Of a stretch of DNA of 8,975 nucleotides, positions 1 to 6,687 are shown piece after piece (within the stretch, counting starts at the first letter, position 1; each line of letters opens with the position of its first letter). A program made the position numbers and the translations under genes. Origin of the DNA: T1SED10-198M sp003554345 [NCBI: Candidatus Sumerlaeota bacterium]. GTDB taxonomy: Bacteria > Sumerlaeota > T1SED10-198M. The notes under the pieces were generated by a model. The model made no database searches. It had not been told where the DNA came from and worked only from the letters and a program-made list of their open reading frames with translations. Location: NCBI GenBank assembly GCA_003554345.1, contig PWGE01000310.1, forward strand, positions 1-8,975, in the 5' to 3' direction.

Positions 1-590
1 ACAGGGCTCTCTGTCTTCATAATGGAAAAATGCTTTCGCAGGGAGATCCTGAAGAAGTCATTCATGATTATCTAAACCGCCATCTGCCCAAAGACTCGGT
101 AGAACGAGAAACTTTCGCTTCTCCACAGGTCTCGTATGATGCCTCCCAACTCCGAATCGGCTGTGAGGCTCCCAAAAGTCTTACTGTTACCGGCGAACTG
201 GTGCAGTGTTCACTTTCTCAGACCTTTACTATGCCCTGCAACAATCTCTGCGAAATCGGTATACTTTTCGCCACTTACCAGCGAATGAACGAATCTCAGG
301 TATTTTTCCGACTGGAGGAAATCTACCCTGATGAGAAGGAAATTATTATTCTTGAGGTCCCGGCCGCTCAATTATATGATAATCAGTGGTACTATTTTTC
401 CTTTCCCCATATTCCGGATTCAGCCCAGAGACAGTATCGCTTCACTATCTGGTCAAACGCCCAGACCAGTCATAGTGCAGTTACCCTATGGTATAACAAT
501 AAGGAAAAAATCGAGGATGAAGCATTTTTCTGGAATGAAGTTGCCCAGACCGGACACTTATGTTTCCGGGCATTATATGTAAGCAAATGA
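1..590 (+). CDS. ABC polysaccharide exporter ATP-binding protein (Wzt-like), C-terminal part
   Basis: This gene is cut by the left edge; reading phase begins at base 3. The frame is open before the first ATG (position 30), and the residues there read RALCLHNGKMLSQGDPEEVI followed by HDYL. That is the usual end of the nucleotide-binding domain in Wzt/TagH-type ATPases (hydrophobic-x-x-G-K/R, then G-x-P-x-E-V-I-x-x-Y). The ATG at 30 is therefore internal and the Walker and signature motifs lie off the window. Known members pair with a membrane permease and drive O-antigen, capsule or teichoic acid export across the inner membrane. After the ATPase core, about 130 residues (from near base 207) form a beta-rich C-terminal domain with ILFATYQR, DNQWYYFSFP and VTLWY motifs. 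Classical Wzt carries its polymer-recognising domain at this position. The stop overlaps the next start as ATGA, so the two are probably co-translated. The exact substrate is unknown. Confidence 0.82.
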   Translation, partial: RALCLHNGKMLSQGDPEEVIHDYLNRHLPKDSVERETFASPQVSYDASQLRIGCEAPKSLTVTGELVQCSLSQTFTMPCNNLCEIGILFATYQRMNESQVFFRLEEIYPDEKEIIILEVPAAQLYDNQWYYFSFPHIPDSAQRQYRFTIWSNAQTSHSAVTLWYNNKEKIEDEAFFWNEVAQTGHLCFRALYVSK

Positions 591-3334
591 AAATCGGCAT
601 TCTCACTCAAAGACATATCCTGGGTTTTGGTGTGGACTTAGTCGTCCATAAGACAGCCCAATTTTTAACAGATTTCGGACACGATATAACGGTACTGGCA
701 AATGTCGCTTCAGAAGACTTTCCGAGGGTAAATTACACCGTTATTCCCATTCCTGTTGAGCTACATCCTGCTCCCAAAAAAGAGTATTATAACAGCCGTT
801 TATACCAGAAACTTATAGCCTCTTATCAATTTGATGCTCTCATCTTTCATACACTTCCCTTTTTTTATGCTCTGCCTGAATTTAAAAACACTCCTTCCAT
901 GGTTATTGAATACGGTACCTCGGACACTCTTTTCTTTCCCCTGCATACTAAAATATTTTTTCATGTAAACGAATATCTCACCTATCACAATTATTATCCT
1001 CACGCCGACATCATCTGTCCCATTTCCCGGTTCTTAGAAAACAAACTTCCCCACTCCCTCCAGAGAAAAACTGAAGTTATTCCGCTGGGAGCCGACCATT
1101 ATAAAGACTTTCGCTATTCTTCAAGGCAAATAACTGCAAGACGTCAGGAGCTTGGTATAAGCAAAGACGATACGGTCCTGTTATATGTAGGTCGTTTGAA
1201 TTATGAAAAACAGCCTTATAAAAATACCCGGCAGTTGCTGGATATATTCCGGGAAGTTAAAAGAATCCGCCCGGACTTACAACTGGTCATGATTGGATAT
1301 GGAGATGAAAACGACCGGCGGTTTTTGAAGAAAAAGGGGGCAATCCCGGTTATAAATGTCCCCTTCAATGAGATGAGCCTGTATTACCAGATGTGCGATA
1401 TTTATGTAACAACCACTCTGTGGGAAGGATTTGACCTCCCGCTTCTGGAAGCTCAGTATTTCGGGAAACCTGTAGTAGCATATTCTATAGGAGCACATCC
1501 GGAAGTCTGCAGCAACAACGTCACCGGATTTCTGGTCACCTCCCGCCTGGATTTCCAGAAAAAAATCCTCACACTGGCTCAAAACAAGCTGATATATAAA
1601 TATCTTTCCTCCAATGCCCGGATGTTCGCTTCCCAATACACATGGGAAAAAACTGTTCGCAACTACGAAAATCAGCTTTTCTCCATTACAACATCTTCCC
1701 CTGCAGTCAACAGAAGGAACCCCTCACAAAAAGCGCCACTTATCTCTATCATTATTCCTAATTACAATGCTCCCCCGGACATGCTTCAAAGCTGCCTGCA
1801 AAGCATTACCAACCAGACATATACCAACCATGAGCTTGTACTCGTTGACAATAATTCTTCTGATAAGAGTTATCGCGACGTTTGCTCCCGCTATCCAGGA
1901 AAGCATCTCCTTATTGAAAATGAGAAAAATTACGGATTTTCCTCCGCTATTAACAGGGGGATAGATAATGCTCAGGGAGAATGGCTTCTTCTATTAAATT
2001 TTGACACCTTTCTTGATCCTTATTGCCTGGAAAACTTCATCAAAAATCTTCCTCCTCAATACACCAGTATTGCAGGCTACGCACCTAAAATGTACCTGGC
2101 AACCGAATACAGGGTCATTGACTCCATAGGTACCGGTATCAACAGTAGCGCAGAAGCCTACAACGTGGGAATCGGTGAAATTGATGTGGGACAGCACGAC
2201 AGACAGCGCCAGATATTCGGATGCTGTTTTGGAGGAGCATTTCTTCAGAAAAAATCCTTTGACTATGCCGGGAAACTTGACGAAAGTTACGGAATGTACT
2301 ATGAAGATGTGGACTGGTGTCTGCGCGCCAATCTCCTGGGATTCTCCTTTTATACCATGCCTGCCGCCATCATCTATCACTATCATTCAGCCTCTTTACG
2401 CCATCTTTCATATAACTGGAAATATGAACTCATTGAGCTGAACCTGCTGAAGACTGCCTATAAGAACTTTTCTTTTAAAAACTTCAGTAGAGCCCTCATA
2501 AAGCGATTAAGAAGCTATCATCGCCAGAAAAAAGAGGGCCATTCAGTCTTTTTAGTCAATAACTATAATATCATCAAAAAGTTTGATCAGCAGTTACCCG
2601 TCCTTCATCGTCAAAGAAATATCATCCAGGAGCGAAGAGTACAGTCAGAGGAAAAGCCCCTTCATTATTCTCCACCACCAGTCAATTTTTTTGATCCCCG
2701 TTTTTATTCCTGCCGGTACACTCCTGACAACATCCTTCATAGCCTGGAAGAAAAAATGACGACCACTTCTCTGAATCAGACAGAATTTGCTCTCTGGACC
2801 ATCTTACAAGAAGTTCAGAATGGTGAACTTTCGTTGCACCAGGCTAAGGAACACTTTTTTTCCTCGTTTCAACACGGGGTTTATCAAAAGATACTCTTCA
2901 ATCTCATTCCGGAACAAGAGGTGATCCACAATCCACTTGCTTTTAAAAGCGGGCACGTCATCGTGCAGAAGCATGAAAGATTTCCCCGGGGACAACTGGA
3001 TGGAATAAGCCTGTGGTTATTGAATCATAACCGTATCAACGCCGGCACCGTGTTATGCGAGATATGGGACGAAGACAGCTACACCTCTCAATCTATGCAG
3101 TTCCCCGAAACACGCCAGGATATATGGTTAAAAGTCCCCTTCAGCTATAGCACCCAGGGCGGACCTTTCACCCTGCGTCTCTCTTTACCCGGGAACATCC
3201 ATAAAGAAAACACCCCCTCTTTTGCTATCAGTGAAAAACCCCTCTACCCTTTCACCGCCACGTCAGCCAATAATCGTTCGTTATCAGGAAATATTATTAT
3301 AAAATATCATTTTAATCCCCAGGAAAGGATGTAA
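587..3334 (+). CDS. Bifunctional glycosyltransferase, GT4 fused to GT2, with C-terminal beta module
   Basis: A soluble 915-residue protein predicted to add sugars to a surface polysaccharide on the cytoplasmic side. I chose the ATG at 587 because it forms an ATGA overlap with the preceding stop and begins MKIGILTQRH, a typical GT4 first strand; an in-frame ATG at 560 would add nine unlikely residues. No clear Shine-Dalgarno precedes 587, which suggests translational coupling. Residues 1-372 are a GT4 (GT-B fold) domain with YVGRLNYEK near 200-207 and the EX7E motif E280 to E288 in EGFDLPLLE. Residues 384-610 are a GT2 (GT-A) domain: SIIIPNYN, VDNNSSD near D421, a DXD-like site LNFDT with D473, and EDVDW (E573, D574), as in rhamnosyltransferase-like WbbL relatives. 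A predicted helical and charged stretch follows, then a beta module at about 789-915 like those in both neighbouring proteins. Donors and acceptors cannot be read from the sequence. No transmembrane segment is evident. Confidence 0.88.
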   Translation: MKIGILTQRHILGFGVDLVVHKTAQFLTDFGHDITVLANVASEDFPRVNYTVIPIPVELHPAPKKEYYNSRLYQKLIASYQFDALIFHTLPFFYALPEFKNTPSMVIEYGTSDTLFFPLHTKIFFHVNEYLTYHNYYPHADIICPISRFLENKLPHSLQRKTEVIPLGADHYKDFRYSSRQITARRQELGISKDDTVLLYVGRLNYEKQPYKNTRQLLDIFREVKRIRPDLQLVMIGYGDENDRRFLKKKGAIPVINVPFNEMSLYYQMCDIYVTTTLWEGFDLPLLEAQYFGKPVVAYSIGAHPEVCSNNVTGFLVTSRLDFQKKILTLAQNKLIYKYLSSNARMFASQYTWEKTVRNYENQLFSITTSSPAVNRRNPSQKAPLISIIIPNYNAPPDMLQSCLQSITNQTYTNHELVLVDNNSSDKSYRDVCSRYPGKHLLIENEKNYGFSSAINRGIDNAQGEWLLLLNFDTFLDPYCLENFIKNLPPQYTSIAGYAPKMYLATEYRVIDSIGTGINSSAEAYNVGIGEIDVGQHDRQRQIFGCCFGGAFLQKKSFDYAGKLDESYGMYYEDVDWCLRANLLGFSFYTMPAAIIYHYHSASLRHLSYNWKYELIELNLLKTAYKNFSFKNFSRALIKRLRSYHRQKKEGHSVFLVNNYNIIKKFDQQLPVLHRQRNIIQERRVQSEEKPLHYSPPPVNFFDPRFYSCRYTPDNILHSLEEKMTTTSLNQTEFALWTILQEVQNGELSLHQAKEHFFSSFQHGVYQKILFNLIPEQEVIHNPLAFKSGHVIVQKHERFPRGQLDGISLWLLNHNRINAGTVLCEIWDEDSYTSQSMQFPETRQDIWLKVPFSYSTQGGPFTLRLSLPGNIHKENTPSFAISEKPLYPFTATSANNRSLSGNIIIKYHFNPQERM
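3321..3328 (+). promoter_or_regulatory. Ribosome binding site of the coiled-coil gene
   Basis: AGGAAAGG lies 9 bases before the ATG at 3338, inside the last codons of the glycosyltransferase gene. It supports this start and shows the gene can be translated independently, in contrast to the glycosyltransferase, whose start has no visible site and overlaps the preceding stop. Confidence 0.7.
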
Positions 3335-3337
3335 ATC

Positions 3338-4648
3338 ATGGAAAATTTTTCTCTGCGACATATGAAAAACAAGATTCAGGAAATAGTCAGGGAATACCTC
3401 GCAGAAGAATTTCTGAAAAGCCTGGAAACAAAAGAAGAACACACACCCGACCTGGAATACACGCAGACTATTTCTGACTCGGTACTTGATATATCAGCAA
3501 ATGAGCCTCTTCGTTTTATGTACCAGGTCCGCACCAGTCATCTCAGTGCCCTGGAACTACTTTTCGCCACCTATCACAGGGTACTTAAAAACGTTGAATT
3601 CAAACTGCAGATCCACCATTCCATCAACCAGCAGCTTCTTTATGAGGACAGTTATACCAGGACCATAAAAGACAACGAGTGGATCTCTTTTCCTATCGGC
3701 ACAATTGATATAGCCCGTCATACCCCTATCACCATCACCCTCTCACTTACTGAAAAAATCAATCATAGATTATCCATCTGGTATGGACGAAATGTCAACG
3801 TGTACGGAGGCTTTTTTCGCATTGGCAAAAAAAAGATGACCGGCTACCCTGCCCTGCGCATATACACCGGCGAACCCACTCAACCCATACCTTCCCTGGA
3901 ACTCAATGAAGCCAACATGGATTTTCTTGAGAAGATTCAGAGCATCAATGAAGACACCAAAAAAGAACAGAAAGAGATTGTAGAAGAATACGAGGCTTTA
4001 TTCCACTCTTTGCTGACTGAAAACAAGGGTTTGGAAGAAAAGGTGGAACAACTGGAGCGTGAAAAGGAACTCCTCTTCAAACAGGCAGGAAAGTCTTCAG
4101 AAGAAGGGGACCAACTGATAAAGGCACCATCCCCTGACAGCACCGCCCTGTTTCAACGCCTTTTAGAGGCATATACCACCCGTTTTGCCCACCTGTGGAA
4201 CAATCCATTTTACCGCTTTTTTTATATCTGGAAATACCGCTGGTTTCTCACCAGACAAAGCGGAGAATTTCCGGCTGCAGAACTCAAGGCGGGCATTGAA
4301 CTGGAACAGCCCTTTCAAGTAACTTCACCTTCATCCAGAATATACCTGTACTGGGGCACTCATAAGAGAACCAACACGGGAACAGTACACATATCACTGT
4401 ATAATAGAGAAAACCAGCTTCTCAAATCTACAGACATACAAATGGAAAATCTTCCTGATTTAACACCTGTTCCTTTTGTTTATGACTTCTCTCCCCAGGA
4501 AGATTACCTGTTGAAACTCAATTGTCAGGACGGCATGACGGGAAACTTTGTTTCTCCCATGGCTACCAGAAAAAGGTCAACAGCCCTGCCGGCGCTCCGC
4601 CTAAACGGCTATCGGCTACCGGCAGCGCTGAAAATCACTTTCCAGTAA
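3338..4648 (+). CDS. Coiled-coil protein with N- and C-terminal copies of the shared beta module
   Basis: I do not recognise a named family for the full 436-residue protein. It starts 3 bases after the previous stop and has a strong Shine-Dalgarno (AGGAAAGG, 3321-3328). Layout: a charged amphipathic helix at 1-34; a beta module at about 57-178 with LELLFATYHR, KDNEWISFP and LSIWYG, closely resembling the C-terminal domain of the ABC ATPase; a coiled coil at about 194-255 rich in E, K and L heptads; a short aromatic stretch at 287-305 (NPFYRFFYIWKYRWF) that might touch a membrane; and a second module at about 318-436 with RIYLYWGTHKRTNTGTV. No catalytic motif is visible, so a structural, glycan-binding or scaffold role is more likely than an enzymatic one. 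Its position as last gene of a polysaccharide operon, carrying the same modules as the exporter ATPase and the transferase, suggests it links or regulates them. That role is inference. Confidence 0.8.
   Translation: MENFSLRHMKNKIQEIVREYLAEEFLKSLETKEEHTPDLEYTQTISDSVLDISANEPLRFMYQVRTSHLSALELLFATYHRVLKNVEFKLQIHHSINQQLLYEDSYTRTIKDNEWISFPIGTIDIARHTPITITLSLTEKINHRLSIWYGRNVNVYGGFFRIGKKKMTGYPALRIYTGEPTQPIPSLELNEANMDFLEKIQSINEDTKKEQKEIVEEYEALFHSLLTENKGLEEKVEQLEREKELLFKQAGKSSEEGDQLIKAPSPDSTALFQRLLEAYTTRFAHLWNNPFYRFFYIWKYRWFLTRQSGEFPAAELKAGIELEQPFQVTSPSSRIYLYWGTHKRTNTGTVHISLYNRENQLLKSTDIQMENLPDLTPVPFVYDFSPQEDYLLKLNCQDGMTGNFVSPMATRKRSTALPALRLNGYRLPAALKITFQ
4581..4630 (-). terminator. Hairpin, candidate terminator of the phosphodiester glycosidase gene
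   Basis: Arms CAGCCCTGCCGG (4581-4592) and CCGGCAGCGCTG (4619-4630) pair at 11 of 12 positions around a 26-base loop. Read on the - strand, the hairpin starts 23 bases after the stop of the glycosidase gene and is followed, after six bases, by a run of five T (complement of 4570-4574). This is a plausible but imperfect intrinsic terminator because the T run is short and offset. On the + strand no T run follows, so the coiled-coil gene gets no clear terminator from it. The whole hairpin lies within the coding sequence of that gene, encoding its last LPAL...LPAAL residues, so the base pairing could also be a by-product of those repeated codons. Confidence 0.42.
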
Positions 4649-4653
4649 TCTGT

Positions 4654-6336
4654 TCAGTAAAGCGTCCAGATGACATCACGAACAGAAGTGGGCTCTTCCT
4701 CCTCTATCTCCAGCAAAGTAAACTTCACAGCATCGGCTTCCACATAATCGCCACTGGTTTCGTGATTGGTAACCGTTACAGCCCCGGGTTCACCCTGTTG
4801 ATAATGAAACTCTCCCAGGCTGTTCCACTGAGCACCATCTTCTCTTTGATTACGATATACTATTTCAGTTTCATCCCCATGTTCGATTTCATACCGGACA
4901 TCTGTTTCCCGGTTGCCACCGCCTGCCCACCAGGCAGAGACTTCGTATAAACCGCTATAGGGCATAGTCATAAACCATCGAAAGTAGGCAGAACCATCGC
5001 CTGCGGTGATAATATGGTAATCATCGTCCCAGGGTGAACCATGATCTCCAGTCCACCAGCCGCCGCTATATTCAACGCTGGCACTGTCCTGGTTGTCAAT
5101 GATGTACTCCCCCAGGCCATCACCCCGGTAATGGAAATAAACACTATCAGCCGTCACATTATAGTCTTCATCAACGATATTATTAATGACCAGGGAACCT
5201 TCCGTACCTTCCTCAAAACTGTACATACCAAGGGAAGTCCACTCTCCGCTTCCCTCCGATTGATCAACAGTTACCGAATGGCTTCCCAGAGCATCATGAA
5301 TAGTAAAGGGCACTTCTTCTGCCGGAGATTGAACCGTTGGATACCATACAAATATCTCATACAAACCGGCGCGGGCAAGATCTGGGGTATAAGTTACCGA
5401 AGCAGGAAGCTCTCCACCCTGAATCTCGAGAGAATCCCGGTAATAGGAATCATTCCTGGACACAGTCTGCCAATCCCCTTCGACCTCGCATTCTGCATCA
5501 TCCCAGTCTATAAGATAACGGGGAACCACATTCCACACTGTAGGAACACTTCGTTGAAATCCACCGGAAGGTGCATTTTTCACCTCACCGTCAGCCCACA
5601 TGGTTGTAGAACCGCCGCCGTCGTAGTTCATGGCATAGTCACAACCCAGATCAAGAAAGAAGTCAGCAAGTTCGGGAATAGTCATACCCACGCTATCATT
5701 TCGACCATCAACGGTCACAAAATAAATCAACCGTTCTTCCGATTTATACCCCACGGCAGTACGAGGATGTCGACTATCAACCCAGGGAAAACCTTCATCT
5801 ATAACATCATCTTCACCGGCTGTCACCAGGTTGGGACCGCCGCCGATGGCATCGATCACATCATCCCACTGTGGATGATCGGATCCGCCACCAATATCCA
5901 CCTGGGTTATAACAAAATGTTCGCGTTTATTCCCTGACAAACCGAAAGTACTTCTGTCAGCTCCCCAGGAATTAATGACATTGCCATCAATTTCGAGATA
6001 TTGCTGAGCTTCTCCCGTCTCCATATTAAAGAACCCGGCATTGACAGAAGCCACTGCCCCTGTCTCTTCACCGTGCACGCTGGTTGGTTCTCCTCCATCA
6101 ATATGGCTGGGAACCAGGTCAATATTACGTTCGTCCATATCCACTTCTAAAACCCATAGATTCCAGGTCGGATCGGGATTATGGGCACTGCGAATGCGTG
6201 CCCCCGGTGCCAGATCCTCCCAATCCCCATAAGTTATATCCGGATAGTTCAAATCTGCAAACCCCAGAACAACAAACATGGACAGCAGAAGACATATCAG
6301 TCCCCGCCGGCAAGAAAAAGTGGTTTTACGCTCCAT
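4654..6336 (-). CDS. Secreted phosphodiester glycosidase family protein (NAGPA-like) with two golvesin-like domains
   Basis: A 560-residue exported protein. The start at 6336 has a strong Shine-Dalgarno (AAAAGGAGAG, complement of 6341-6350) and a signal peptide at residues 1-27 (MERKTTFSCRRG, then a hydrophobic run to LGFA). Residues about 65-275 match the NAGPA/phosphodiester glycosidase family, named for the mammalian uncovering enzyme that removes GlcNAc from a phosphodiester. Visible marks are VASVNAGFFN (95-104), AIGGGPNLV (163-171), RHPRTAVGY (189-197), VDGRNDS (209-215) and NYDGGGSTTMW (237-247). Residues about 282-403 and 411-541 are two golvesin/Xly-type beta domains, recognised by GLYEIFVWY, GEWTSLGMYSF and TADSVYF in the first, and IIDNQDS, GLYEVSAWW, QWNSLGEF and EADAVKF in the second. 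These usually act as carbohydrate-binding or adhesive parts. A short acidic tail ends the protein. The substrate is unknown; a phosphodiester-linked glycan outside the cytoplasmic membrane is a fair inference. The opposing gene ends only 5 bases away. Confidence 0.88.
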   Translation of the reverse strand: MERKTTFSCRRGLICLLLSMFVVLGFADLNYPDITYGDWEDLAPGARIRSAHNPDPTWNLWVLEVDMDERNIDLVPSHIDGGEPTSVHGEETGAVASVNAGFFNMETGEAQQYLEIDGNVINSWGADRSTFGLSGNKREHFVITQVDIGGGSDHPQWDDVIDAIGGGPNLVTAGEDDVIDEGFPWVDSRHPRTAVGYKSEERLIYFVTVDGRNDSVGMTIPELADFFLDLGCDYAMNYDGGGSTTMWADGEVKNAPSGGFQRSVPTVWNVVPRYLIDWDDAECEVEGDWQTVSRNDSYYRDSLEIQGGELPASVTYTPDLARAGLYEIFVWYPTVQSPAEEVPFTIHDALGSHSVTVDQSEGSGEWTSLGMYSFEEGTEGSLVINNIVDEDYNVTADSVYFHYRGDGLGEYIIDNQDSASVEYSGGWWTGDHGSPWDDDYHIITAGDGSAYFRWFMTMPYSGLYEVSAWWAGGGNRETDVRYEIEHGDETEIVYRNQREDGAQWNSLGEFHYQQGEPGAVTVTNHETSGDYVEADAVKFTLLEIEEEEPTSVRDVIWTLY

Positions 6337-6357
6337 CAGACTCTCCTTTTTATAAAC

Positions 6358-6385
6358 ATTATATTTTTTCTTCTTTACATTACAA
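6358..6385 (-). promoter_or_regulatory. Candidate proximal promoter of the phosphodiester glycosidase gene
   Basis: On the - strand, TTGTAA (6380-6385, four of six consensus bases) is followed after 16 bases by a perfect TATAAT (6358-6363). Transcription would start near 6351, leaving a leader of only about 15 bases that just holds the Shine-Dalgarno. The very short leader and the AT-rich setting make this less convincing than the distal promoter at 6576-6603. Confidence 0.35.
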
Positions 6386-6500
6386 GAATCATCAACATCT
6401 TATTTACCATACACCGGTCATTGCCCGTTGCATTCTTTTTGAACTCACCAATACCATAAGCAGGCCTTAACCATTGCTGCTTTTTTGTGATAATTTACCG

Positions 6501-6575
6501 GAAAGCAAGAAAGGGCCTTACAATCAAGAAAGAGTTATCAATCTATGAAAATAATAGAAGAGACCCTTTTCTTTC
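6501..6575. repeat. Imperfect inverted repeat in the glycosidase leader region
   Basis: AAGAAAGGG (6507-6515) is the inverse complement, apart from one extra base, of CCCTTTTCTT (6564-6573). The likeness extends outward to GAAAG (6501-6505) and CTTTC (6571-6575). The arms are 48 bases apart and purine-rich, so chance is possible. The predicted start of the distal transcript (near 6569) falls in the right arm, so only about six pairs, AAAGGG with CCCTTT, would form in the RNA. Confidence 0.3.
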
Positions 6576-6593
6576 ATTATATGTCCTATAATG
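6575..6593. repeat. Perfect 7-bp inverted repeat overlapping the distal promoter
   Basis: CATTATA (6575-6581), five spacer bases, then TATAATG (6587-6593). It covers the -10 element and most of the spacer of the - strand promoter and places a second TATAAT on the + strand. Such symmetry could be an operator for a dimeric repressor. It may also arise by chance because -10-like sequence is AT-rich. Confidence 0.35.
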
Positions 6594-6603
6594 TTTGAGT
6601 CAA
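6576..6603 (-). promoter_or_regulatory. Distal sigma70-type promoter of the phosphodiester glycosidase gene
   Basis: On the - strand, TTGACT (6598-6603, five of six consensus bases) is followed after 16 bases by TATAAT (6576-6581, perfect). It is the best promoter match I found in the window. Transcription would begin near 6569 and run through about 230 untranslated bases to the start codon at 6336. It lies 85 bases or more beyond the stop of the upstream gene, so the glycosidase gene is probably its own transcription unit. Confidence 0.6.
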
Positions 6604-6687
6604 ATCCTTCTTTTTCATGTAAAAGTATAATATATCCTTTTTCCCTCTTTTCCCTGCAAAATTACAGCTCTTCTTCTCAAAAAAACA

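Larger units (their letters stand above)
6337..6687. other. 351-bp intergenic region between two secreted-protein genes
   Basis: No credible gene is visible on either strand; the longest frames are short and lack start signals. The region is AT-rich and holds two promoter-like pairs directed at the glycosidase gene (6576-6603 and 6358-6385), a perfect 7-bp-arm inverted repeat (6575-6593) and a looser, wider inverted repeat (6501-6575). On the + strand AAGCAG, a 13-base gap and CTGCTTTTTT (about 6459-6486) form a short hairpin with a T run, but no + strand gene leads into it. I see no clear terminator for the thioredoxin-domain gene that ends at 6688. Confidence 0.6.

Noticed and set aside
560-589. 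ATG at 560 as start of the glycosyltransferase
   Set aside because: The extra nine residues do not fit a GT4 first strand. The ATG at 587 overlaps the preceding stop as ATGA and begins with the expected MKIGIL strand.
30-590. ATG at 30 as the true start of the first gene
   Set aside because: The frame is open to the left edge, and residues before the ATG continue the ABC ATPase pattern (RALCLHNGK before MLSQGDPEEVI), so the gene is a fragment and this methionine is internal.
5041-5937. Long open frame of 298 codons on the + strand
   Set aside because: It lies antisense to the recognisable phosphodiester glycosidase gene, has no family features, and is explained as a shadow of that gene.
6459-6486. 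Hairpin AAGCAG / CTGCTT followed by a T run on the + strand
   Set aside because: The stem is only six pairs with a 13-base loop, and no + strand gene leads into it; on the - strand it has no T run. Probably chance in AT-rich DNA.
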